From: an uncultured Clostridia bacterium
GTDB lineage: Bacteria; Bacillota; Clostridia; TANB77; CAG-508
NCBI GenBank assembly: GCA_934155265.1
Contig: CAKPGU010000002.1
Location: forward strand, 62,001 to 126,000
DNA: 64,000 nt
Reading direction: 5' to 3'
Every line of letters begins with the position of its first letter. Positions within the stretch are counted from its first letter, which is position 1. The notes under the pieces are model-generated. The model was not told the origin of the DNA. It made no database searches and saw only the letters and a program-made list of their open reading frames with translations. Positions 35,456 through 42,424 of the stretch are shown piece after piece. A program made the position numbers and the translations under genes.

Positions 35456-37015
35456 GTGCAAAATGGCACATATGCAATATATTTAAGAAAATCAAGAGAA
35501 GATATAGAATCTGAAAAATATGGAGAAGGCGAAACTTTGGCAAGGCATGAAAAAATATTGACTACTCTAGCTTCAACACGAAATTTAACTATTGGTAAAA
35601 TTTATAGAGAAGTTGTAAGTGGCGAAACTATTAGTGAAAGAAAAGAAATGCAAAAACTTCTTAAAGATGTCGAGAACGAAAAATGGACTGGTGTTTTAGT
35701 TGTTGAAGTAGAAAGACTTGCTCGTGGCGATACTGCTGATCAAGGACGCGTTTCAAAAGCCTTTAAATATTCTCATACAAAAATTATTACACCTGTAAAA
35801 ACATATGACCCAGATAATGAATTTGATGAAGAATATTTTGAGTTTGGCTTATTTATGTCTAGAAGAGAATACAAAACAATAAATAGACGTTTACAGAGAG
35901 GCCGAGAAATTTCTGTCTCAGAGGGTAAATTTGTTGGTAACATTGCTCCTTTTGGATATGATAGAGTAAAACTAAAAGATTCAAAAGGTTATAGTTTATC
36001 AATAAATCAAGATGAAGCACCTATTGTAAAAGAAATATTTAGATTATATAATTTTGAAGGTAATACCATAAATTCAGTTGCTAAACAATTAAATGATATG
36101 AATTTAAAACCTAGAATTTCAAATGAATGGACTATTTCTTCTGTTAAGGATATTCTTTCTAATCCTACATATATTGGTAAAATTGTTTGGAATAGAAGGA
36201 AACAAAAAAAGAAAACTAAAAATGGACATCTTACAATTAGTAGACCTCGTAATAATGAGTATTTAATTTATGATGGATTACACGAACCTATTATTGATAC
36301 TAAAACTTGGGATTTAGTACAAGAAAAAAGAAAACAAAATACTCCAAAAGTAAAACATAGTAATATAGTTCAAAATCCATTAGTTGGTTTAGTATTTTGT
36401 GAAAAATGTGGTAAACCTATGCAAAGAAGACCTTACACAAAAGCAGACAAACCTGATACCCTTATATGTTCTAATTCAAAATGTGATAATGTAAGTTCTA
36501 AACTTTATATTGTAGAAAATAAAATAATTGAATCTTTAAAAATTTGGATTGAAAATTACAAAGTAAATTATGAAATAAAAGATAATTCAAGTACAGATAA
36601 TAACAAGATAATAGGACAATCCATCACAGCTACAAAAAAAGAATTAGAAAAAGAAAATGCTAAACTTAATAAAATATATGACTTTTTAGAAAATGGTATT
36701 TATAGCAAAGATGAATTTATAAATCGTTCTAAATCTATAAAAAATAATATTCAAAATTTAGAAAACAAATTAAATGAATATACCGAACTTTTAAGTAAAA
36801 ATAATGAATCGAAACAACAGAAAGAAATTATGATACCTAAATTAGAAAATGTTATAGATTTATATTATAAGTTAGAATCTGCTGAAGATAAAAATATTTT
36901 ACTAAAAAGTATTATTGCAAAAGTTACATATTTAAAAACAGAAAAAGCTATAAAAAAAGATGCAGACCCTACTAATTTTGAGTTACATATATATCCTAAA
37001 ATACCTAAAATTTAA
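35456..37015 (+). CDS. Large serine recombinase of element A
   Basis: 519 residues from a GTG placed by AAAGGAGG. The N-terminal resolvase domain has the catalytic serine in YLRKSRED and VEVERLARGD. The recombinase domain includes GNIAPFGYDRVKLK and LSNPTYIGKIVWNRR, followed by a zinc ribbon CEKCGKPMQRR ... CSNSKC and a coiled coil (about residues 385-450). It should cut the 14-bp core within cotJC. It is only distantly like the element B enzyme, so the two elements are independent insertions, not duplicates. A 12-base inverted repeat (37027-37063) at its end overlaps the attachment arm. Confidence 0.96.
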   Translation: MQNGTYAIYLRKSREDIESEKYGEGETLARHEKILTTLASTRNLTIGKIYREVVSGETISERKEMQKLLKDVENEKWTGVLVVEVERLARGDTADQGRVSKAFKYSHTKIITPVKTYDPDNEFDEEYFEFGLFMSRREYKTINRRLQRGREISVSEGKFVGNIAPFGYDRVKLKDSKGYSLSINQDEAPIVKEIFRLYNFEGNTINSVAKQLNDMNLKPRISNEWTISSVKDILSNPTYIGKIVWNRRKQKKKTKNGHLTISRPRNNEYLIYDGLHEPIIDTKTWDLVQEKRKQNTPKVKHSNIVQNPLVGLVFCEKCGKPMQRRPYTKADKPDTLICSNSKCDNVSSKLYIVENKIIESLKIWIENYKVNYEIKDNSSTDNNKIIGQSITATKKELEKENAKLNKIYDFLENGIYSKDEFINRSKSIKNNIQNLENKLNEYTELLSKNNESKQQKEIMIPKLENVIDLYYKLESAEDKNILLKSIIAKVTYLKTEKAIKKDADPTNFELHIYPKIPKI

Positions 37016-37080
37016 TGTTTTGCAGTCAATAGTTAAAGTTGTAATCACTGTCTTTAACTATTGACAACATCATGGTACTC

Positions 37081-37094
37081 ATTCTTCTGTACCA
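37081..37094. repeat. Attachment core of element A, right copy
   Basis: ATTCTTCTGTACCA, identical to 31953-31966. Confidence 0.95.
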
Positions 37095-37276
37095 ATATCA
37101 TTCAAAATTGCTTTTGCTTTTTCATCAGGCATACCAAATCTTTGGGACAAATATCTAAGAGAAGCAGCAAGCTCTCCATCTGGACCACCATACTGGCTAA
37201 TTACAACTTTAGCAAGTCTAGGGTCTGTGCATTTAATCTTAATTGGATATTCTAAAACTTTATTATATGTCCACAT
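37081..37276 (-). CDS. cotJC: CotJC spore coat protein, 5' piece (exon 1 of 3)
   Basis: Encodes the first 65 residues of CotJC (MWTYNKVLEYPIKIK, QYGGPDGELAASLRYLSQR, AKAILNDIGTEE) and then hits a stop formed by element A (37079-37081). Glu35 in GPDGE and the final Glu65 match manganese-binding glutamates of Mn-catalases. The start directly follows the cotJB stop. As it stands only a useless fragment can be made; after excision of both elements the frame runs 207 residues. Confidence 0.96.
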
Positions 37277-37645
37277 CTAAACAATTCCTCCTTCCCAAGG
37301 CCATGGTTCTTCAAGCCATCTCCACTTATTGCAAGGGAACTGTATTGTTAAAGGACCATAAACTTTTTGATATTTATCAGTTAATTCTCTATATTCTTTG
37401 CAATATTTTCTGTGTAAACAAAGAGCTTTTTCATCATCAGGATGTGTGTCTAAATATAATCCTAATTCAATTATAGCAAAATTCAAGCATTTAATTCTTT
37501 CTAACATATCTGCTCTTGTTTGATTAAACTCATTACATTCACATTCTGACATATTGTTATTTTGCATTGACCAATTCATATTAGCAGTCATATTTGACAT
37601 ATTATTTTGCATGCAATTGCAATTTCTGTTTTCATCTTCTAACAT
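37277..37645 (-). CDS. cotJB: Spore coat protein CotJB
   Basis: About 122 residues. The CotJB core is plain: ADMLERIKCLNFAIIELGLYLDTHPDDEKAL followed by YKQ-like KYCKEYRELTDKY and GPLTIQF ending in WRWLEEPWPWEGGIV. An Asn/Cys/Met-rich N-terminal extension of about 45 residues precedes it. The ATG at 37645 is preferred; a GTG at 37654 lies inside the ribosome site AAAGGGG. It overlaps cotJA by seven or more bases and is followed immediately by cotJC, so the three are translationally coupled. CotJB is a small coat protein of the mother cell acting with CotJA and CotJC. Confidence 0.93.
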   Translation of the reverse strand: MLEDENRNCNCMQNNMSNMTANMNWSMQNNNMSECECNEFNQTRADMLERIKCLNFAIIELGLYLDTHPDDEKALCLHRKYCKEYRELTDKYQKVYGPLTIQFPCNKWRWLEEPWPWEGGIV

Positions 37646-38004
37646 TTGTTGCACCCCTTTCCAATAGTATTTGTTGCCTCTAAGAATTCATTTACTCTCA
37701 TAGATTGGCAAGGCATATATGGACTTACTAATTCAGGAAATATAGTACCCATTTTTAAACCAACACATGGCTTAAATGTCTTATCCATAAATTGCCATGG
37801 AACATAGCTTTGTGCAAGCATCGGATTTTCTGGAAATACTCCTACTTCATATTCTTCGTCAAATCCACATTCACATTGATCTTCATTACATTCTTCGTAA
37901 TTGCATGGACATACATTATCACATTTATCTTCAATTATATTATTATTAGTACAATTTGAATTATTGTTCATGCAACAGCATTTTTGATATCTACGTCTAA
38001 ACAT
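37639..38004 (-). CDS. cotJA: Spore coat-associated protein CotJA
   Basis: 121 residues; first gene of the operon. The CotJA core (LAQSYVPWQFMDKTF and VGLKMGTIFPELVSPYMPCQS) occupies the C-terminal half. The N-terminal half is an unusual Cys/Asn-rich extension (CCCMNNNSNCTNNN, CNEDQCECGF), which could cross-link in the coat. AAAGGAGGATTAAT precedes the ATG. In Bacillus, cotJA is needed to bring CotJC into the coat, so its expression without intact CotJC would be pointless, which favours developmental repair of cotJC. Confidence 0.93.
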   Translation of the reverse strand: MFRRRYQKCCCMNNNSNCTNNNIIEDKCDNVCPCNYEECNEDQCECGFDEEYEVGVFPENPMLAQSYVPWQFMDKTFKPCVGLKMGTIFPELVSPYMPCQSMRVNEFLEATNTIGKGCNKC

Positions 38005-38033
38005 ATTAATCCTCCTTTTAAATTGTATATTAC

Positions 38034-38060
38034 ATAATATGACAAAATTGTAAAATATGT
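38034..38060 (-). promoter_or_regulatory. Candidate mother-cell (sigma-E type) promoter of cotJABC
   Basis: Minus strand ACATATT (38060-38054) and CATATTAT (38041-38034) with 12 bases between, close to the sigma-E pattern (ATA-rich -35, CATAnnnT -10). It lies about 30 bases before cotJA. Sigma E drives cotJ in Bacillus subtilis. The match is imperfect. Confidence 0.45.
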
Positions 38061-38118
38061 GTTATTCCATTTCAAAAAAACAAACACAAAAAAAATTTAA
38101 ATTTTTTTCAAAAAAGTG

Positions 38119-38147
38119 TTGACATTTTATTTCAAATGGGTTATACT
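38119..38147 (+). promoter_or_regulatory. Promoter of the tRNA pair
   Basis: TTGACA and TATACT with a 17-base spacer, 27 bases before the first tRNA. Confidence 0.85.
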
Positions 38148-38173
38148 TAGAACTGCGTTAAGCAATGGAACAT

Positions 38174-38250
38174 GCTCCCATAGCTCAGTTGGTCAGAGCA
38201 ACCGGCTCATAACCGGTGGGTCCTAGGTTCAAGTCCTAGTGGGAGCACCA
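38174..38250 (+). tRNA. tRNA-Met (CAT)
   Basis: 77 bases with acceptor arms GCTCCCA / TGGGAGC, anticodon CAT in GGCTCATAACC, TTCAAGT-type T loop and encoded CCA. The first base pair is G-C, and the D arm GCTCAGTTGGTCAGAGC is typical, so elongator methionine is more likely than initiator. Confidence 0.95.
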
Positions 38251-38286
38251 TTTTTTATTACATAATTTATTTGTAATAAAACTTTC

Positions 38287-38372
38287 GGACAGGTGGCCGA
38301 GTGGCTAAAGGCGGCAGACTGTAAATCTGTTCTCATACGAGTACGATGGTTCGAATCCATCCCTGTCCACCA
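38287..38372 (+). tRNA. tRNA-Tyr (GTA)
   Basis: 86 bases with acceptor GGACAGG / CCTGTCC, anticodon GTA in ACTGTAAATC, a long class II variable arm (TCTCATACGAGTACG region) and encoded CCA. A stem AACATCTATA / TATAGATGTT with a T run (38373-38405) ends the tRNA transcript. Confidence 0.95.
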
Positions 38373-38405
38373 AAAAACATCTATATTTATTATAGATGTT
38401 TTTTT
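38373..38405 (+). terminator. Terminator of the tRNA operon
   Basis: Stem AAAACATCTATA / TATAGATGTTTT with loop TTTAT and trailing T run. Confidence 0.9.
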
Positions 38406-38514
38406 ATTTTGCCATTAATGTGTTCCACTGTTAAAACTTATATTTCTTATTGTATTTTATATAAATTTATGATATAATTTCAATACAATTTTATAAAAAA
38501 TCCACAGGAGGGAA

Positions 38515-40368
38515 ATGTTTATGATTACTAACTTTATTAAGGAAGTAAAAAATTTCTTTGAGGAGGTATACAAAACTGATTTAAGAACACAACCACTAAA
38601 AGAACTACAAAATTTTAATAGCAAAATGGCAGAATTTTATGCTAATCCGATTGTTTGTAAAAATGACTCTGAAGAAGAGCAAATTTATAGTGCAATTATT
38701 AAAAGTATATTAGACTGCTATAGTAATTTCGTAAGAAAAACTGAATATGCCAATATCTATATGTCTTTTATTGATGATATCATTTCTAATATACCAGAAG
38801 GCATAGAAAAAGTAAAATCAGTTACTCTTACATTTTACTCTAATGTATCAATACCAATATCTGGTGTCATCAAACATTCTACTGTAATTGAAAATCCAGA
38901 AAGAAAAATTGTTTTAGAGTCAGATTTAGACTCATATAACTATTTATACTATTATGGAAAAAACATTACTAAGAATCAACTTCAAATTGTTGATTTCTTT
39001 AATAATACTGATGATGAAACAATTACTGGTATGGCAAAATGTACAATTGATGCCTTTTTTAGAGGCTTAAAAATTTCTGGAATAGATATAGATAAGAAAA
39101 AGTACTTTGTTTTAGCATATCCAATAGGATTCGAAAAAGTTGCAAAAAAAATCTATTATTTATTAAATGGAAAAATGGAAATAATATTTAGACCTAATAC
39201 AATAGATTTTAACAAACAAGTTGAATATAATCATAGATATGACTACAATCTTTATATTAATCAGAAATATGTAGATAACTATCTAACTACATTTGAAAAC
39301 TCACTTAAAGCTGTATGTGATAGATTAGATACTTATGCTGGACCTGTATATATTGAGTCATTCGGAGAAAAACGTTTTATTCCAAAAAATGGTCATGAAA
39401 TTTATTCAAAATCAGAAAAGATCGCAAAAATAAACTCTGATTTTAGTACTAAATTCTCCAATTTGTATTGGAAATATATTAGAAAAGATACGTCATTTTG
39501 CATAATTTCTTATCCATGCCCAGATATCGGCGATAACTTTGAGGAAATTTTTAATGAAACCATTCATATCAATACTCTTGATAATGATAAATATCAAAAG
39601 ATCCATCAAAACATAATTGATGTGTTAGATACTGCAAAAACTGTACATGTAACAGGAAGAAATGGTAACAAAACAGACCTAATAGTTGCACTTACAGAAA
39701 TGGCTAATCCTGAAAAAGAAACAATTTTTGAAAATTGTTGTGCAGATGTAAATGTACCTGTTGGTGAAGTATTCACAAGTCCAAAATTATCAGGAACAAA
39801 TGGTATCTTACATGTATCAGAGATATATTTAAATGACTGGAAATTTGAAAACCTTATTCTACAAATAAAAGATGGTTTCATCCAAAAATACAGTTGCACT
39901 AATTTTTCTACTGAAAAGGAAAATACTGAATATATCAATGAACATCTGCTATTTGATCAACCAACATTACCTATGGGAGAATTTGCTATCGGTACAAACA
40001 CATATGCATATGTTATGGGCAATAAATATAACATCAATGATAAACTTGATATACTTATTGCAGAAAAAACTGGACCTCATTTTGCTTTTGGAGATACTTG
40101 CTATTCTCAAGAAGAAGATAGTGAAACATTTAATCCAGATGGCAAAAAAATCATTGCCAAAGATAATGAGGTTTCTATTAAGAGATTTTCTGATAATAGC
40201 GAAATTCAAGATCAAGCTTACTTTGGCTGTCATACTGATGTTACCATCCCATATTCTGAACTTGGAGATATTGTTGCAATAAGAAGTGATGGAACCAAAG
40301 TATTAATAATCCATGATGGTAAGTTCGTTTTAAGTGGTACTGAAGAATTAAATATTGAAGGAATGTAA
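38515..40368 (+). CDS. M29-type aminopeptidase
   Basis: 617 residues, longer than the usual ~410 because of an N-terminal region of about 200 residues. The C-terminal two-thirds carry the M29 (aminopeptidase T/AmpS) pattern: NVPVGEVFTSPKLSGTNGIL with a metal-binding glutamate, LPMGEFAIGTNTYAYVMG, EKTGPHFAFGDTCYS and an HTDVTIPY segment near the end. It is a cytosolic two-metal exopeptidase that removes N-terminal residues. Start ATG with GGAGGGAAATG upstream (an alternative ATG two codons on). A bidirectional terminator (40394-40442) follows. Confidence 0.88.
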   Translation: MFMITNFIKEVKNFFEEVYKTDLRTQPLKELQNFNSKMAEFYANPIVCKNDSEEEQIYSAIIKSILDCYSNFVRKTEYANIYMSFIDDIISNIPEGIEKVKSVTLTFYSNVSIPISGVIKHSTVIENPERKIVLESDLDSYNYLYYYGKNITKNQLQIVDFFNNTDDETITGMAKCTIDAFFRGLKISGIDIDKKKYFVLAYPIGFEKVAKKIYYLLNGKMEIIFRPNTIDFNKQVEYNHRYDYNLYINQKYVDNYLTTFENSLKAVCDRLDTYAGPVYIESFGEKRFIPKNGHEIYSKSEKIAKINSDFSTKFSNLYWKYIRKDTSFCIISYPCPDIGDNFEEIFNETIHINTLDNDKYQKIHQNIIDVLDTAKTVHVTGRNGNKTDLIVALTEMANPEKETIFENCCADVNVPVGEVFTSPKLSGTNGILHVSEIYLNDWKFENLILQIKDGFIQKYSCTNFSTEKENTEYINEHLLFDQPTLPMGEFAIGTNTYAYVMGNKYNINDKLDILIAEKTGPHFAFGDTCYSQEEDSETFNPDGKKIIAKDNEVSIKRFSDNSEIQDQAYFGCHTDVTIPYSELGDIVAIRSDGTKVLIIHDGKFVLSGTEELNIEGM

Positions 40369-40393
40369 TTCAATTAGAATTATTTTACCTCTC

Positions 40394-40442
40394 AAAAAAA
40401 GATGATTTATGTATTATAATTATACAGAAATCATCTTTTTTT
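40394..40442. terminator. Bidirectional terminator
   Basis: Stem AAAAAAAGATGATTT / AAATCATCTTTTTTT lies between the aminopeptidase and the convergent phosphatase gene. Confidence 0.85.
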
Positions 40443-40490
40443 ACATACTTCAAGTACTTGGTGTTAATAAACTCATTTTATATCTTCTAA

Positions 40491-41129
40491 TTAGTCTATT
40501 TGTTCTAAATCAATCAATTCATTTTTTCTAAAAGTCAACCTTAGCAAACATGGTGATTTTATGTTTAATATTGTGTTTTTGTTATATACAAGTTTAACAT
40601 TTTCATTAACTGTACACCAATTTAATAAAAAGAACTTTATTGAACCCCCATGACTAATTACTGCAATTCTTTTTCCTTCATATTCTTTAAGGATTTTATC
40701 AAAAAATTTATTCATTCTTTCTCTAGTTTGCTCTGCACTTTCTCCATCAGATGTTCTAAATGTTCTATCTAACAGTTGTTCTTGTGAAGGATCTCTTGTT
40801 CTTTTATCCTTCATAAATTCTCCTAATTCTTTTAAATTTCCTAATTTTCTCTCACTTAAGTTGTCGTCTAAGTTATATGTTAATTTATTTACATTCGCAA
40901 TATATTTTGCAGTTGCTTTGGCTCTAGCATAACTGCTTGACCATATAATATCTAAATCTTTCAATTCTTGATTTTCACTTAATTTTTTTGCTTGTTCCTC
41001 TCCTTCTACTGATAATATTTCTTTTTCATTAATCGTTTGAGAGTTTTCATTTGTATTTCTAATCCCATCTTCTTCAACAGTTTCAGCATGTCTAATTAAA
41101 TATACTATTGTATCATTCAATTTATTCAA
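40491..41129 (-). CDS. Histidine phosphatase family protein
   Basis: 212 residues. The RHG-type active site is LIRHAETVEEDG (catalytic His near residue 14), with the second histidine in VISHGGSIKFF. Fits the phosphoglycerate mutase-like branch-2 acid phosphatases; the true substrate is unknown. It begins 15 bases after the stop of the HAD hydrolase gene and both are likely one transcript. The start has no strong ribosome site but follows GGAGACTTGAAT. Confidence 0.88.
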   Translation of the reverse strand: MNKLNDTIVYLIRHAETVEEDGIRNTNENSQTINEKEILSVEGEEQAKKLSENQELKDLDIIWSSSYARAKATAKYIANVNKLTYNLDDNLSERKLGNLKELGEFMKDKRTRDPSQEQLLDRTFRTSDGESAEQTRERMNKFFDKILKEYEGKRIAVISHGGSIKFFLLNWCTVNENVKLVYNKNTILNIKSPCLLRLTFRKNELIDLEQID

Positions 41130-41144
41130 GTCTCCTTTTTTATT

Positions 41145-41972
41145 TTAAAGATTTATATTTATTATATTATTTTTTAACAATTTTTCTAAATATATTGCTA
41201 CACCATCTTCATCATTGGATAATGTAATTTCATCAGCTTTTTCTTTGACAAGATCAATAGCATTATTCATTGCAACTTTACGACCAACTTGCTCAAACAT
41301 TGATAAATCGTTATTATCATCACCGATTGCTATTGTTTCTTCTTTTTTTATATTTAAAATTTCTAATAATTTCTTTACAGCATTACCTTTATTCGAATTT
41401 ATATTTGCAATATCACAAAATATTGTATTATCGTCTTTAAATCTATCATCTAGCAGACTCTTATGTCTATTTTTAATTTCAACATTTTCAATTTTCTCAA
41501 TTATTGGAATCAAATTTTTTATTTTATCAAAATCACTATCTGCTATTGTACATTGAACGACAGGATTTTTATAAACAAAATCATTTATATTTTCATCTAA
41601 TTTTATTTCTTGATCTGCATACTTTACTTTATTTACAACTCTCCCATCTCCAACGTTCATGATATATCTAATGCCTTTTGAATTTGCAATTTGATAAAGT
41701 TTTATCAAAGCTTCTTTATCCATTTCATTTACATATATTACTTTATTTTCTTCATAATCATATATGTTTCCACCATTTGATGTAATAATATATTTACTTG
41801 CAAAACATTCTCTACTAACTTGTTCTGTATATCCTCTAGGTCTACCAGAACATAAAATAACTAAAATTCCATCATTCGTAACTCTTTTAACTGCGTCTAT
41901 CGTTCTTTCTGATAAATTTCTATCACTATCCCTTAATGTTCCATCTATATCAATAAAAATTGCTTTTACCAT
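41145..41972 (-). CDS. Cof-type HAD-superfamily hydrolase
   Basis: 275 residues. HAD motif I is FIDIDGTLRDSD (nucleophile Asp near residue 8), motif II LCSGRP, and motifs III/IV are in SNKGNAVKKLL and AIGDDNNDLSMFE, with a cap of the Cof (IIB) type between. It dephosphorylates a sugar phosphate or flavin-like substrate, not identifiable here. ATG after AGGAGTGTTTT. Upstream partner of the histidine phosphatase. Confidence 0.92.
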   Translation of the reverse strand: MVKAIFIDIDGTLRDSDRNLSERTIDAVKRVTNDGILVILCSGRPRGYTEQVSRECFASKYIITSNGGNIYDYEENKVIYVNEMDKEALIKLYQIANSKGIRYIMNVGDGRVVNKVKYADQEIKLDENINDFVYKNPVVQCTIADSDFDKIKNLIPIIEKIENVEIKNRHKSLLDDRFKDDNTIFCDIANINSNKGNAVKKLLEILNIKKEETIAIGDDNNDLSMFEQVGRKVAMNNAIDLVKEKADEITLSNDEDGVAIYLEKLLKNNIININL

Positions 41973-42158
41973 AAAACACTCCTTTAAAATTTATATATCC
42001 TATTTTGTTAAATTATAACTTTTTCACATATTATATCATATTCTGCCTATTTTGTCTTAAATTTAATACAATATTATAAACATTCTCTTTCTTATATTTA
42101 CCATTCAATTACCTTTACTCTACAAATAATAATTTAACAAAAAAAACTGGCATTTATA

Positions 42159-42292
42159 AGAAAAATCGAAAATTTTTCTTTGATTTGTTCTCGCACGATT
42201 TGAGTCTTCGACTATACGGAAAAAATCTCAAATGGCTAGCAATTGTAGCTTTTATATAATAGGAAAGTGATACTTTCCTATTATATAAAAAA
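42159..42292. repeat. Dispersed structured repeat, copy 1 (about 134 bp)
   Basis: Nearly the same sequence occurs at 62257-62389. Common parts are TCTTTGATTTGTTCTCGC, CGATTTGAGT, AATGGCTAGC and the final hairpin ATATAATAGGAAAGT / ACTTTCCTATTATAT. The interior TTTGAG...CTCAAA pairs here and pairs differently but also well in the second copy. The remainder of 41973-42424 has the secA terminator (42294-42322) and nothing else seen. Confidence 0.75.
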
Positions 42293-42424
42293 AGAAATGT
42301 CTACATATATATGTCTACATTCCTTTATTTTCAGCATTTCTTGTTCACGTTTTTATATTTTGGTTAACAAAACAAAACAATTTTACTATTTTTTATTTTT
42401 TTAAAATATCCTACATTTCAGCAT

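Larger units (their letters stand above)
31967..37080. mobile_element. Element A: 5.1-kb serine-recombinase element inside cotJC
   Basis: Bounded by perfect 14-bp repeats; one repeat plus the insert is 5128 bp. The ends form inverted arms ATTGACAACATCGTGGTAC and GTACCATGATGTTGTCAAT (18 of 19 paired), which lie 10 bases apart in the circle, an ideal serine-recombinase attP. Contents: type III toxin-antitoxin system, a palindrome array, a repeat/sigma-like protein, a tiny ORF and the recombinase. There is no relaxase or capsid gene, so it cannot move between cells by itself as far as seen. Excision restores cotJC codons GAA-GAA-TTA-GCT-CAC. Confidence 0.93.

Noticed and set aside
22635..37080. 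The whole interval considered as one composite element or prophage
   Set aside because: The 111-base cotJC middle exon between the two att sites, two different cores and two distantly related recombinases show two separate insertions; no phage structural genes are present.
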